Both the position numbers and the translations under genes were made by a program. This document shows, one piece after another, positions 21,301-31,620 of a DNA stretch of 64,000 nucleotides (the first letter of the stretch is position 1; every line of letters starts with the position of its first letter). The notes beneath the pieces are model-generated. The model searched no databases and was not told the DNA's origin. It saw nothing but the letters and a program-made list of their open reading frames with translations. Source of the stretch: Adiantum capillus-veneris (Eukaryota > Streptophyta > Polypodiopsida > Polypodiales > Pteridaceae). The stretch lies in contig CM043942.1 in the NCBI GenBank assembly GCA_014529385.2, forward strand, positions 6,013,001 through 6,077,000. The letters run 5' to 3'.

Positions 21301-22232
21301 AAACTTGCTTGTAGCAAACTTCTCACTTCCTTAAGTAGTGCCTCTTGTTGGATTACTCCAAGTCTTCTGAGCTTTAGCACTACGGGTTTACTGCCTTCCT
21401 TGAGTTTTATGTGGTGTTGCACTACTGTAATTCCTGTGATCTTATCATAGGCATCAATGAACAAAGTAGTGAAGTTACCTAACATGGAGATATACTCCTT
21501 CCTTTCTTCATCTGTTAACTCCTTTGAGAGCATTTTTTGTAACTTACCTGCATCCTCCAAGGACTGCGTACCCGATGATTCCTCTTGGTTTGTCGGGGGT
21601 GTTTCAAATTGTGTCAATCTTTTTGGGTCTTTAAGAATGACCCCCATCACTTCGATGCTGTTGTCACTTCCGTCTGTGGTGGTTGTCTCTTCTCCTGAGG
21701 TAGACGAATAGTCGCTGGTGGACTCATCTTCTAAAGCCTCCAAGATCATGTTCCGCTGCTTTCCAATCCTCATGTCGTAGAATATGGACTTCCCTTTAGC
21801 GTCCTTCATCTGAATCATTCCGGTGCTCCAATCTTGTTTAGCCTCCATAGCCATAAGCCAAGGCCTCCCAAGAATGATGGGGTAGCCCTCCCCTTTGTGT
21901 AGCATGACGAAGATGTCTACCTCCACTTCTGTATTGAATGCTTTTACTTTGACCGCATTCACAATGCCTACGCATTTTACTCTTACATTGTTTGCCATTT
22001 TGGCTCGGCAGGGTGCCGGCCTACTTACCTCTAGACCTAGATGGTGCATCATCTTTTCACTCATGATGCATATTTGCGCGCCACCATCTATGTAGACGTT
22101 TGAGATTCCTTGCCCCTTGATGTGAGCATCCATGGTCGGTAGGATGTCGTCGAGATCCCTCCCAGAGATAGCCCCAGCTATCCTGGATCTTGATTTCCTG
22201 GTACTTACCATTTTTGTCCATTGCCTCGTCAT
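21219..22232 (-). pseudogene. Element D protease and RT N-terminus
   Basis: An open stretch of 337 codons contains a retropepsin with Y-I-D-G-G-A-Q and I-I-L-G-R-P-W. The D-G-G form of the active site is known in Tat-type elements. An acidic linker and the start of RT (S-E-W-V-S-P-V-V) follow. The frame switches near 21235, where a poly-T run in the plus strand suggests a slippage-type indel, and at the upstream side near 22170-22200. Confidence 0.82.
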
Positions 22233-22710
22233 TCTTGGTGCAAGGTGGAGTAATTGGGGCCAAGTTATCTTTTGGGCCCTGCATTAACACATCCTGAACT
22301 AAGTCATAGGGTTTTGCATACTCACCTAGTGAGAAGTCCACGATGTCTATTTTCCATTGTGGTTTAGCTGCTTGCTTGCTAGACTCGGCCTTCCCTTTCA
22401 TCTTCTCTTCTCTTTGAGAGGCTTCCTCATGTCTGGCACGCTTCACTCCCATAGCATCCACTTCTTCTACCTTTGCTTTCCCTTTGTGCTTCTCTCGAAC
22501 TGATTCTTCTACCTTTGCCTTTCCTTTAGCCTCCAAGCTAATAATACTCACCGCTTGATTCACAGCAGGTGGTGGGGGTAGTGGTGGAATGAGAGGTTGG
22601 GGTGGTGGTTACTGTTGTATTGGTGGTCGAAGGATTTGGACCGGTGGTCCTGGTTGCCTAGGTGGTGGTGGTCTGCTCTTGGCGGAGAGATCTGATTCTG
22701 TCTCCCCCCT
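22057..22710 (-). pseudogene. Element D gag-protease linker
   Basis: The open frame 22563-22057 is rich in Lys and Glu, with repeats of the type G-K-A-K-V-E-E, and links gag to protease. Upstream, 22751-22560 is His/Asn/Arg-rich. A zinc knuckle (C-G-E-D-G-H-G-M-Y-Y-C) is readable near 22745-22780 but is split from its first Cys by a frameshift. Confidence 0.68.
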
Positions 22711-23545
22711 CTATTGAAATTCTGCCTCCTTGGATGTGGGCAGTAGTACATTCCATGGCCATCTTCCCCGCAGTTTGTAACAGTGGCACTCTTGGTTCTG
22801 CCTTCGTTGTCCTCTTCCTTGTTCTAGATTCCTGACAGGTGCATGCCCTTGCTGCACCAGATGCACAGATAAACTCTCTAGTTGGGTGGTGATGCGACTC
22901 AGCAGGTCTTGCTGCTCTTCTGATGCCTCTTGCGGTTGGGCTCTATGACTAGCTATTGCAGTCACTGGGGTTGGTCCGGCCGAGCTTGTTTCCTTTGACT
23001 CGTTTACTCTTGCTTGCATGCGCGGCTTCTTGTCTTTAAGGCGGGCTACTTCGACTGCCAACTCATATGTTGCAGGAAACCTTTCCTTCACCTTCTCTCT
23101 AAGCGGTGACCATAGACCAACAATGAAACGATCCTTCTTTAGGAAATTAGGCGCTCCTTCGCCTTCCTCCAGTGAGGCAACCCATCTCTCCCATAAATCC
23201 ACAAATTTGGACTCGTAGGTTGCATACTCTAGCAGACCTCCCTGCTTCAATTCCGTCAGTAGATAGCTGCCATAGCTTCTCCGAGGTTGTGCCTCCACCA
23301 AACCTCTTTACAAAAGCAGCCCTTAACACATCCCATGCATTCTTGGTAGCATTGGGCAATACATTATACCAGGACTTGGCCTCTACTTTCATCAATAGAG
23401 GAAAAATTCTAAGTCGTGAAGTGTTGTCATCTTTGTTGGAGACGACACAAGCAATGTCGAAATCATCCAAAAAGTCTGTGGTGAGATCTTCTCCCTTCTT
23501 TCCACTGAACGTGGGGAAAGAAACACTTGCCATGGTAGTGACCAC
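22711..23545 (-). pseudogene. Element D gag, one frameshift
   Basis: The first part (23545 down to about 23290) reads F-P-T-F-S-G-K-K-G-E-D and carries the W-Y-N-V-L-P and F-V-K-R-F-G motifs of the Retrotrans_gag domain. The second part (23301-22711) continues it in another frame with L-W-S-P-L-R-E-K-V. The frame change is at about 23270-23290. The first Met at 23545 follows an AT-rich stretch. Confidence 0.82.
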
Positions 23546-23873
23546 CCAGGAAACTACAAACCTTTTTTTTTAAAGATTAATATATTAACAACAGTAGTGG
23601 CTCATAGCGGCTTTTTACAGGGTTGGGTGGATAGATTAAAACAGGATAAAGATAGAAACATTAAAGGAATGATGGTAATCCAATATGGGGAGAATAATAG
23701 GGTTTGGGGAATTGAGGATTTCTCCTAGTACCGCCACACCGAATAGGTACACGATCTTCTGTTGGTAGAAGACTTTCCTATCTACATAGATGTTCACATG
23801 CATATGTTGCAGGAATCTAAACGGGAATACTGTCGGCCCATTTTCCATCATGCACAGATGGTGGAATACTTAC
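23546..23873 (-). other. Spacer between upstream ORFs and gag of element D
   Basis: It holds a poly-T run at 23566-23573 and an AT-rich stretch. An open frame at 23851-23636 shows no recognisable motif. I see no supported gene here. Confidence 0.45.
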
Positions 23874-24404
23874 TTATACTCTTACTGTGCCAGTGTTGAT
23901 GAGTTGGCACATCCACAGGAGGTCGTCGCCTTTCATGGGCTCTACCTTTCCTTTGTCGCTTAGCACATACGAGGTGATGGCGACGCGTCTGACCACTCCC
24001 AGCCTCTTGGCTAGTAGCAATTGCAGGTAATTTTCGTAGTCGGCATGTTGCATGAATTCTACTCCATTCAATTGTAACTCGTCTCCAGCCCACTGGGTTT
24101 CACCCGTGGTAGAGAGCTTCTTCAGGATAAGTTGTACAGGGAGAGGAGGAAGATCCTCTACCCGTGTTCCAAAACAGCGAGAGCAGTAGCCGAACCACTC
24201 TTCCCTAGGACATGGGAATCTTCTTACCACTTCTTCTTCAGGATTGTCAAAGTGGATTGGTAGCACTTGCATGCGTCGTGCAAATCGGTAGGCGACCTTC
24301 CGCCGCTTAGCTTCGGATGACTTCCTCTTTGGCAAGCTGGGTACAACCTGGCTTTCTGAGCTTGAAGCATTTGCTTGGCCAGATGCTTCTCCCTTTGGGG
24401 TCAT
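23874..24404 (-). CDS. Element D upstream ORF, 176 codons, function unknown
   Basis: This ORF precedes gag, where Ogre-like elements carry an extra ORF. The product is basic near residues 25-45 (a possible nuclear localisation signal, K-R-K-S-S-E-A-K-R-R-K). It has a Cys pair in G-Y-C-S-R-C-F-G near residue 72 and is otherwise globular in composition. I recognise no family. Its start overlaps the stop of the preceding ORF by four bases (ATGA), so the two may be coupled, or may be one ORF split by a frameshift. Confidence 0.6.
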   Translation of the reverse strand: MTPKGEASGQANASSSESQVVPSLPKRKSSEAKRRKVAYRFARRMQVLPIHFDNPEEEVVRRFPCPREEWFGYCSRCFGTRVEDLPPLPVQLILKKLSTTGETQWAGDELQLNGVEFMQHADYENYLQLLLAKRLGVVRRVAITSYVLSDKGKVEPMKGDDLLWMCQLINTGTVRV

Positions 24405-24616
24405 GTGTTTCCAGACTGGCTTAGCTTCTCCTTACCTTTGGCTCGAGCAGCCCCCTTCGGCCACTTTGGAGTAAAGGTTGTAACTTTGACTGCAGTTTCT
24501 TTAGGGAAAAGAGGCCTCACCGTTTTCTTTCCTTCTTTGATATGAATGACTTCTTCGCGATGAATGTCGATGTAGACGATTTCAGCCCTTTCGCTGCCTT
24601 CGTTGTTGGCACTCAT
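24401..24616 (-). CDS. Element D upstream ORF, 71 codons, function unknown
   Basis: The first ORF after the primer site of D. It is charged (I-H-R-E-E-V-I-H-I-K-E-G-K-K) with a Lys/Pro-rich tail. Being directly followed by the 176-codon ORF with a four-base overlap, it may be its N-terminal part displaced by an indel. No homology recognised. Confidence 0.5.
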   Translation of the reverse strand: MSANNEGSERAEIVYIDIHREEVIHIKEGKKTVRPLFPKETAVKVTTFTPKWPKGAARAKGKEKLSQSGNT

Positions 24617-24893
24617 TGACAGTGTGTCTTGGTTGACAACAGTGATGGCACTTCACCGAACTCCTACATGGTGCTCTCAATTTGTGGTTAGAATGAGCAA
24701 CACGAGATGGAGAATTTACCTCTTGAATACTGATGACACTGCAGATTGGCAGTAATACTTCAATGAAGGTGGCTAGTGCCTCCTTAGTCTCCTCTTCTTC
24801 CGTCCTCTAGTTAGAAAATTCCTTCAGCCATTCGTCCATGATTGATGGCGTGCGTCACTTTCAGCATTGTAAACCGAAGGGTCTTAGAATCCC
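24617..24893 (-). other. Element D leader
   Basis: A short untranslated stretch between the primer site and the first ORF. No repeat or motif stands out. Confidence 0.55.
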
Positions 24894-24911
24894 TCCTCAG
24901 TGGGGGCACCA
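24894..24911 (-). other. Primer binding site of element D
   Basis: On the minus strand it reads TGGTGCCCCCACTGAGGA, two bases inside the LTR end. The TGG start and position identify it. I cannot name the matching tRNA with certainty. Confidence 0.68.
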
Positions 24912-24913
24912 AA

Positions 24914-25069
24914 TGAAGGGAGCAAAGCGAACCCTGAACCCCGACGGCCTCAAAAACGCCAGGGGCCGAATGGCGTGCCTCGAGCCTGTCTCACGGTAAA
25001 GCGAACAGGGGGCACCACCTAGCTTTGAGCGGCTAGGACGCAAACCACGACGATATGAACACCGCAAAC

Positions 25070-25164
<95 letters not shown>

Positions 25165-26223
25165 TTGACAAATGATGAAAACCCTCGGGGGTATGAGGGA
25201 GAATTGTTTCTGCAATATTTACAATGACCTTCCTTCCAGCGAGGCGGCACACCGTGGTGATAGAGAGGTAGGGAGAAAGAATGGTGAACAACTACTTGGT
25301 GCGTTCTCTAAGACGATTCAATGATTGTGAAGCTCGCTACCAAGAGCGTGTATACGTGTGTGCATCGACCATTGGAGTCGAGAGGAGACATGGCTCTCTT
25401 CACATGGTGCAATTCCCAAGGCAAACCATCAACAAGCCCCCTTCCCCGGTGATGCCAATAGTGTCAACTCTTCCCACTACACTCTACCAAGTGCTGACCT
25501 CTCATGAATCCCCCCCCCCCAATAGTGACCTCTCAGTGCCAATTTATAGGTGTTGGCTGTTTGGATTATGGTAATCCCGGTGTGATTAGGGTAAGCTAAT
25601 CGAGGAGACAAAGCAAGTGGTGGGCCCGGTGTGGTTGACCCTTGCTTTGTTTTGGGAGGTTATTAAAAAAATGAGAATTTCTAGGTGGGCCTTTGTGACC
25701 ATCACCTAGAGAGAGGGAATTTACAAAGTGGGAATTTTACAATGGCTTGGGTGAAAACTCAAGAAATGTTGAACATAACCTACAATTTTACTGAAAATGG
25801 CGTCGTGGTTGCATGATGCCAGCGAACGGTGTGTTGTCGGTGCGTCGGTGTAGCGCGTACTTCTTTTCGGGGTCGGCCGGGACATGCCTTCCACGCATTT
25901 CTCCTTTTTGTTGTTGGCAGTGCGTGCTTTGGGTGTTCTCCTTCTTTTGTTGATGACGATGGCATGGAATCCTCTTTTTTGTATTTTTTTGTGTGTGCGT
26001 ATACACGTGTCATGTGAATATATGAGTGCGTAAGTATATTTGTATGTGTGTGTGTATGGCTGCGTGTATATGTGCATGGAAGCGGGTGTGTGCGCGAGCG
26101 TGCGTGGGAACGGGGTGCGGTGTGTATATAATGTATATATATAAATTTTTTTTCTTTTTAGTTTTTTTCGATGGTTTTCGGCAGTGCAGTGGGCGACACA
26201 GAGATGGGGGTGAGGATGGTGAG

Positions 26224-26261
<38 letters not shown>

Positions 26262-26870
26262 ACGTGCGCAGTGGGTGCGTGTGTGTCAAGCGGTGCAGGA
26301 ACGGGGTGTGGTCTAGAGAGCGCATGCGGGTGTGTGGAGCCAGCCCGCCTGCGGGCGAGACAGAGCGAGGGAGAGAGAGTGAGAGTGGGGGGGGGGGGGG
26401 GGGGTGAGGGGATAGGGTTGGGATGTGGTGTATGGCAAAACCGCGCATGGCAGGAGGGGAGGAGCGCAAGGCCCGGGAGCGGGGGGGTATGGACAGCGGG
26501 CGCAACAAGGAGGGGAGGGGGGCGGTATGCTTAGTCAACGAGAGAAAGAGAGAGGGAGTGAGTAAGGGGGTGGTTCCCACCAAGGGAGGAGAGGGAGAGA
26601 GAGGATAGGGGTTGGGAGGAGTTAGAGGAGAGAGGGAAGAGAGGGTGAGAGAGATAGAGGAAGGGTGAGGTGATACTTGCCCTAAGGCCAGCTGTGGCTA
26701 TTTCCAAGAGAGAGGGTGGGAGAGCTAGGTGTAGATATGGGGGGGGGGGGTGTTTAGGCTAATGGTCCGCCAAAAAGGGGGGGGGGGGGGGGAGGGGATA
26801 GCTTGAGGCCGAAGGGAATGTGGACGAGAGGAGGTGGGGGTACGACCCGCCATGGCTGGAGTGTGGACAA

Positions 26871-26961
<91 letters not shown>

Positions 26962-27073
26962 ATTATCTATGGGGGCCCACCGTGACTGAAGTGTGACAGA
27001 GATACCAAGGCACCTACCGGGCCGGATGATGCAGCGACAGAGTAGGAGAGAGAGAAATGGGCGGGACCGGGCA

Positions 27074-27133
<60 letters not shown>

Positions 27134-27316
27134 GTCTTGTGGTGATAATGGAGGGGTGTGGCCAAATTGGCGGCGCCATTCCGGTGGTTAACCTTGGGGG
27201 GGGGGAGAGTATGGTGAATGGTAAAGACCTTTTTTTGATTTTTTTTTTCTTTGTAACAAACCCTCCCTTTCTTAGGGTGTGGTTCTCACGGGCATGGTTT
27301 CGAAATCCGGCTATCA
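24914..27316 (-). repeat. 5' LTR of element D (2403 bp)
   Basis: Pairs with 15811-18264 and has the same TGA-AGGG/CTATCA ends. It contains a 91-bp AC tract (25072-25162), AG tracts (26873-26958, 27077-27130), a GT tract near 26228-26258 and poly-G runs. The AG run that follows the AC run in the other LTR is missing here. Confidence 0.92.
25072..25162. repeat. (AC)n microsatellite in 5' LTR D
   Basis: About 91 bp of AC repeats. The partner LTR has 29 bp of AC followed by 51 bp of AG at the same place, so the tract changed in both length and composition after or during insertion. Confidence 0.96.
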
Positions 27317-27510
27317 CTAGTAACAAGATAATTAACAAACATGGGGACATAATCATTGACACCTTTATGTGCAAAATCAAAGTTATCAATATTCATTCTA
27401 CTCTCTTGGTTATTGTCAGCCATGTTAATTAAACTTATGTGTTTACTTAGTGTATGCTTTGTCAATTCAAAACCTTAGTTGCTACTCCTCTTAGCCTTTG
27501 AAAATAGACA
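27317..27510 (-). pseudogene. Chromovirus C' gag start and leader, right piece
   Basis: Continues the gag cut at 15810 and matches 51014-51210 of element C, including the gag start region and the upstream leader. The homology ends in a poly-C run at 27513-27527. Confidence 0.78.
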
Positions 27511-28262
27511 CTCCCCCCCCCCCCCCCAAATTCATGGGAATCTTCTTAAGCACCTTCCTCATTAAGTTTGTAGGGTCTCTTTTTGACTCAAGCACATTAC
27601 CTCCCATGGATGGGAAGCTTCTCAAGCACCTTCCTCATTAAGTTTGTAGGGTCTCTTTTTGACTCAAGCACCTTACTCCCCATGCATGGGAAGCTTCTCA
27701 AGCACCTTCCTCATTAAGTATGACAAGCACCTCAAGTTCCTTAGTCATCAAGTATGACAAGCACCTTAGTCATCAAGCACGAAAGGCACCTCAAGCACCT
27801 TAGTCATTAGGCACGCACCTTAGTCATCAAGCACGACAAGCACCGCAAGCTTAGGTCAGGTTCCCACCTCAAGCTCGGCCCTAGCTTGCTTAAGGTCAAA
27901 GTACTTTTAACACTAACCATTGGAGGTCTTTAATGAAGCTAACACTAAGGTATTTTAAGCTCCATTAGATGCACATTGCTCTTTGATAGACTGCCTCCTT
28001 TTGGACCTGTATTGAGATGCAACCATCTCTCCTTTTGGTCCCGTGCTGAGATAAGTCTAGAAGCACTTATTGCACATTGCTCTTTGGTAGACCATCTCCT
28101 TTTGGACCCGTATTGAGATGCAACCATCTCTCCTTTTGGTCCCCTGCTGAGATAGGTTTAGAAGCACATGTCTCTATTCTAACTCTTGTTCCCATTTATC
28201 CTCCCACATTAAATGATCAGTTTAATATGAGAAAATCATTTGGGTAAGCTAGATATTAGATT
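27511..28262 (-). repeat. Chromovirus C' 5' LTR remnant
   Basis: Matches the outer half of the C LTR (about 52570-53150), including the short CTCAAGCACCTT-type repeats and the AATGATCAGTTTAATATGAG block. The primer site and inner part of the LTR are deleted. It stops just short of the LTR end, where fragment H begins in the opposite orientation. Confidence 0.75.
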
Positions 28263-28328
28263 TTATGATAGCTAACTTAACCATTCTTGATCTACAAAAA
28301 GATTATGTCATAGAAGTAGATCAAAAGT

Positions 28329-29107
28329 TGTTAAGTATAGAGCCTGATTTACCCCTTGTAATTTTTTGTGATAAAAGCGCACATTTGTAAGGCCCCCAAT
28401 ATGAGGAGAAGCCGTCGTGCATGAAGGAAAATCACTCGCCGGAAATAAAAATCAATCGTCGGAAACCAAAATTTTCACGGCCAAAAAATCAGGGGCAACT
28501 TTAGGGGCGTTAGGGACGGAAGCCCCCGAGACTTTTTTTTCTTCATCGGAATATTCCTTTTCATCGGAATATTATGGCCGGCCGGCGGGGCCGGAAAGTG
28601 GTCGAAAAAGGACCGATCGGTTGGCCGGTGGTCGGAAGTCAATAGCCGATGGCCGGTGGCCGAATTCAAAAGTGGACTTGTCTTCTAAAGGGCGGCCACA
28701 CATAGGCGGATTGGAGGGTCCGATTTGGACTTATCTACAAAAGGGCGGCTACACATGGCTGCCTCTCATGAGAGAGGGCATCCCTTTTGGCCTATAAAAG
28801 GAGGCCATTTCTACACACATTTCATAGTGTGAAGTTGATGCAACAAGGTGAGTGTGAGGTGGTGAGAGTGAAGCAAGGCGGGATCTCTATTAAGAGTATA
28901 ATCCCTTTGTAAACTACTTCTTCTTTTGAAGTACCAAAGCCATTGAGTGGCTACTTTTTCGTGGACGTAGCCCACATTGGGTGAACCACGTATATCGTGT
29001 GTACTCTCTCTCTCTCTCTACTCTATACTTTCGTGTGTGTGAAATCTATCTCTCTCCATTAAGTAATCTACTCAAATATCTATTTAGCTACGTCATATTT
29101 CCTAACA
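28329..29107 (+). repeat. Solo LTR G (779 bp) with target duplication
   Basis: Starts TGTTAAG and ends CCTAACA. The 5-bp AAAGT flanks it on both sides (28324-28328 and 29108-29112), and removing one AAAGT copy plus the LTR rejoins integrase sequence that is continuous in related copies. A TATA box (TATAAAAG, 28793-28800) sets plus orientation. It was left by recombination between the two LTRs of a full element. The family is not otherwise seen in the window. Confidence 0.92.
28793..28800 (+). promoter_or_regulatory. TATA box in solo LTR G
   Basis: TATAAAAG in the context CCTATAAAAGGAGG; a transcription start near 28825 is expected. Confidence 0.65.
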
Positions 29108-29835
29108 AAAGTCCCAATGGGAGAAGTACTTACCCTTAGTGAAGTATGCTTCCAATAAAACTGTACATACTTCCACGGGAAAAGCACCTTTTGAGGTGAT
29201 AGAGGGAAGATCAAAAAGTCCCTTGCTACTCAAGGTACATGGGAAGATCTTTGTTGCATATGAATATAGCCGAGACCTGCAATAATCTTTTCAAAAGATT
29301 AAGGATGCTACATCCATCTCACAGCAAAGGCAAAAGGCTACTGTTGATAAGCACAAAAGAGCCCTAGCCTTTAAACAAAATGATTGGGTCTTGCTCAAGT
29401 TTCCCAAGGCTCGATTAAGGCACACAACGGGCAAGAATCATACAGGACACCAAAAGTACTATGCTAAGTTATCAAAAAGGTACTATGGTCCCTTCCAGAT
29501 TCTTAGACAAATCAATGAGATGGCCTATCAACTCAAGTTTCCCAGCCATTGGCTCATACAAAATGCTTTCCACTGTCCACGTGAGCCTACTAAAGCCTTA
29601 CAAAGGAGAGCCACCTCAAGATGCAATTATTGAAGACCCATCGGAGATCGAGGACCAAGAAAAGGTGCTACAACCCGAGTCCATTCTTTGACACGAAGAC
29701 AAGGTATTATGAGGCGGTACGACTATCCGCTGATATCTTATCAAGTTTAAAAATTACCATTTTGAAGATGCTAGATGGATGCAAGGCATACAATTAAAGG
29801 ATAACCTAAACCTTCACTCTACTATGGAAGATTGA

Positions 29836-30025
29836 TACGAACTAATGTGCAGACATGCTTGCGGAAGCTAACACTCTCAAGCACCAAATGGACTAGTCAT
29901 CTATTCTAGGACGATGTCATAGGGTAAAATAGGGGTCCTCTATCCACTAGCAAACTTACTAATGACTAGGATTTATCATCTCTACCTCATAATCGAGGAT
30001 GACTATGATTTCAAGAGAGAGGAAA
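29836..30025 (+). other. Chromovirus H 3' untranslated region and polypurine tract
   Basis: Non-coding sequence between the pol stop and the 3' LTR. It ends in AAGAGAGAGGAAA, the polypurine tract, directly before the LTR at 30026. Confidence 0.75.
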
Positions 30026-30398
30026 TGTCATAAAAACTAATATCTAATACTCCCAAATGATTTTCTCATGTAAAACTGATCATTTAATACGGGGAAGTAC
30101 CACGGGAGTAAAAGCTAGAATATTGGTAAGGCAGCCAAACCGGTCTCTGTCAGGGATCTAAAGGACGGAAAATAGGGATCCAAAGGGCGACAGCCTGCAA
30201 AAGAGTAATGTGCTTCAATGGGGCTTAAAAGACCTAAGGTTTAGCTCCATTACGACTTCCATAGGCAAGGTTCCAAAAATTAAATCTTTTATCCAATGGC
30301 AAAAGCAAAGGGAAATTGGATGGTCATGGGAAGACTAAAAAGTCTTCCCACATCCCTAGGAAGGAGGGGGCGAGCCCATATTGTAAGGGATGAGAGAG

Positions 30399-30461
<63 letters not shown>

Positions 30462-30926
30462 AAGGCTCCCCCTTTACACAAAGGGAATAATGGACACATG
30501 TCAAGCTCCTAGGCCAGTTGCCCCCAACCTCTCCTCAAATCCTATTGGATGGCCATAGAGGTGGACCAATGAGAATCAGGCTAGAGTAAATTTAGTCTAG
30601 TCAATTTTAAAAATCTTGCTAAAGAACCAATAGAAATTAAGCTCCCTAGAAGACTATTGGACAGTCTACCAAGGGGTCCAATGAGCATCCAACAGCCTAA
30701 TGGCTTGCCTGATTCCTATTGGCCAGAAGACAAAAAGGTCCAATGAGAGTTTAGATGAAGTATTTAAATACCTAAAGCTCTCACAAAAGGGGAAAGGGCT
30801 ATAAACTATGCTTCTAATGTGTGATTGGCTAAGCTTTACAGGAGCCAATGGGAGGCCAGCATCGGCATTTAGCAAGAGGGGTCGACCAAGATGAGAGAAG
30901 GGGCTGCATTTTACACTAACACAATG

Positions 30927-30999
<73 letters not shown>

Positions 31000-31620
31000 T
31001 GTGCAAGAAGAACTCCATCTCCTTCTCCAAGCATTGAGAAGTAGAGGCCTACACCAACAATTCTTGGCTATGGAATGCAAATCCAACCAAGAGCCAAGCT
31101 TCAATGGCATGCCCATCTCCTCTACCATGGTAATTACTAAGCTAAGCTATGCTATTAGAGTGATTATGTGAGGAGAATACTTATTTCTCGTAAGATACCT
31201 CTTCTTCCTCTCAATCTATCCTCATTCCCTGCTAGCTCTCACCACTTTGAAGGTGTGTGAGGTCTTGGGACTGAGGCTAGGGACACTAGGTGTGTTTTTC
31301 AAGCATAATTTGGTGTATGAAGCTTCCATCTTCATTACACCAACTAGTTTTATCAAGGAACACAAAGATTGTAAAGTCTCCTTTGATGGGAGAAGCTATA
31401 ATACAAAGCCTTTATGGAGGGGGGACCGGCTCCATGTAAATCCGGTCCTCAACTGTTGTCAAGTGTTCTATTTCTCTCTCTTTTCAAGTATTGTCAATGC
31501 CAAATTAGCTAGGTGTAAATTGCTATGTTGCTTTCTCAAATTAAGTACTCTCTCCCTATGCTCATTAGGAACTTGTTCTTAATGAAATGCTCACTATGTT
31601 ATCAATTTCCGCTACGCACA
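30026..31620 (+). repeat. 3' LTR of chromovirus H (1595 bp)
   Basis: Starts TGTCATAAAAAC and ends CGCTACGCACA. Homologous in reverse to the E LTR at 41291-42855. Two AC microsatellites, 30400-30458 and 30929-30996, lie inside it. The right end marks the border with the host island. Confidence 0.87.
30400..30996. repeat. Two (AC)n microsatellites in LTR H
   Basis: Tracts at 30400-30458 and 30929-30996. The related E LTR has a single 32-bp GT tract (42465-42496) at the place equivalent to the first one. Confidence 0.95.

Larger units (their letters stand above)
15811..27316 (-). mobile_element. Element D: complete Tat-like Ty3/gypsy element (11.5 kb)
   Basis: Both LTRs are present (15811-18264 and 24914-27316), flanked by CTAG on each side (15807-15810 and 27317-27320). 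An uninterrupted relative of the target at 51003-51030 confirms the insertion site. The internal order on the minus strand is primer site, two small ORFs, gag, protease, RT, RNase H, second archaeal-type RNase H, integrase. A second RNase H and ORFs upstream of gag are hallmarks of the Tat/Ogre lineage. Every coding part except perhaps the small ORFs carries frameshifts or stops, so D is defective. The LTRs are very similar outside the microsatellites, suggesting a fairly recent insertion. Confidence 0.92.
28262..29835 (+). pseudogene. Chromovirus H integrase C-terminal region, split by a solo LTR
   Basis: Integrase sequence at 28262-28328 continues at 29108 after the inserted LTR. It matches the integrase C-terminal half and chromodomain-like tail of element C (about 47900-48670 in reverse). 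The segment near 29600-29790 keeps the L-Q-P-E-S-I-L block. A TGA at 29833-29835 ends it. Multiple frameshifts and an in-frame TAA near 29285 make it a remnant. RT and the integrase N-terminus are missing. Confidence 0.8.

Noticed and set aside
28417-28797. 126-codon plus-strand ORF
   Set aside because: It lies wholly inside solo LTR G upstream of its TATA box and has no recognisable motif.
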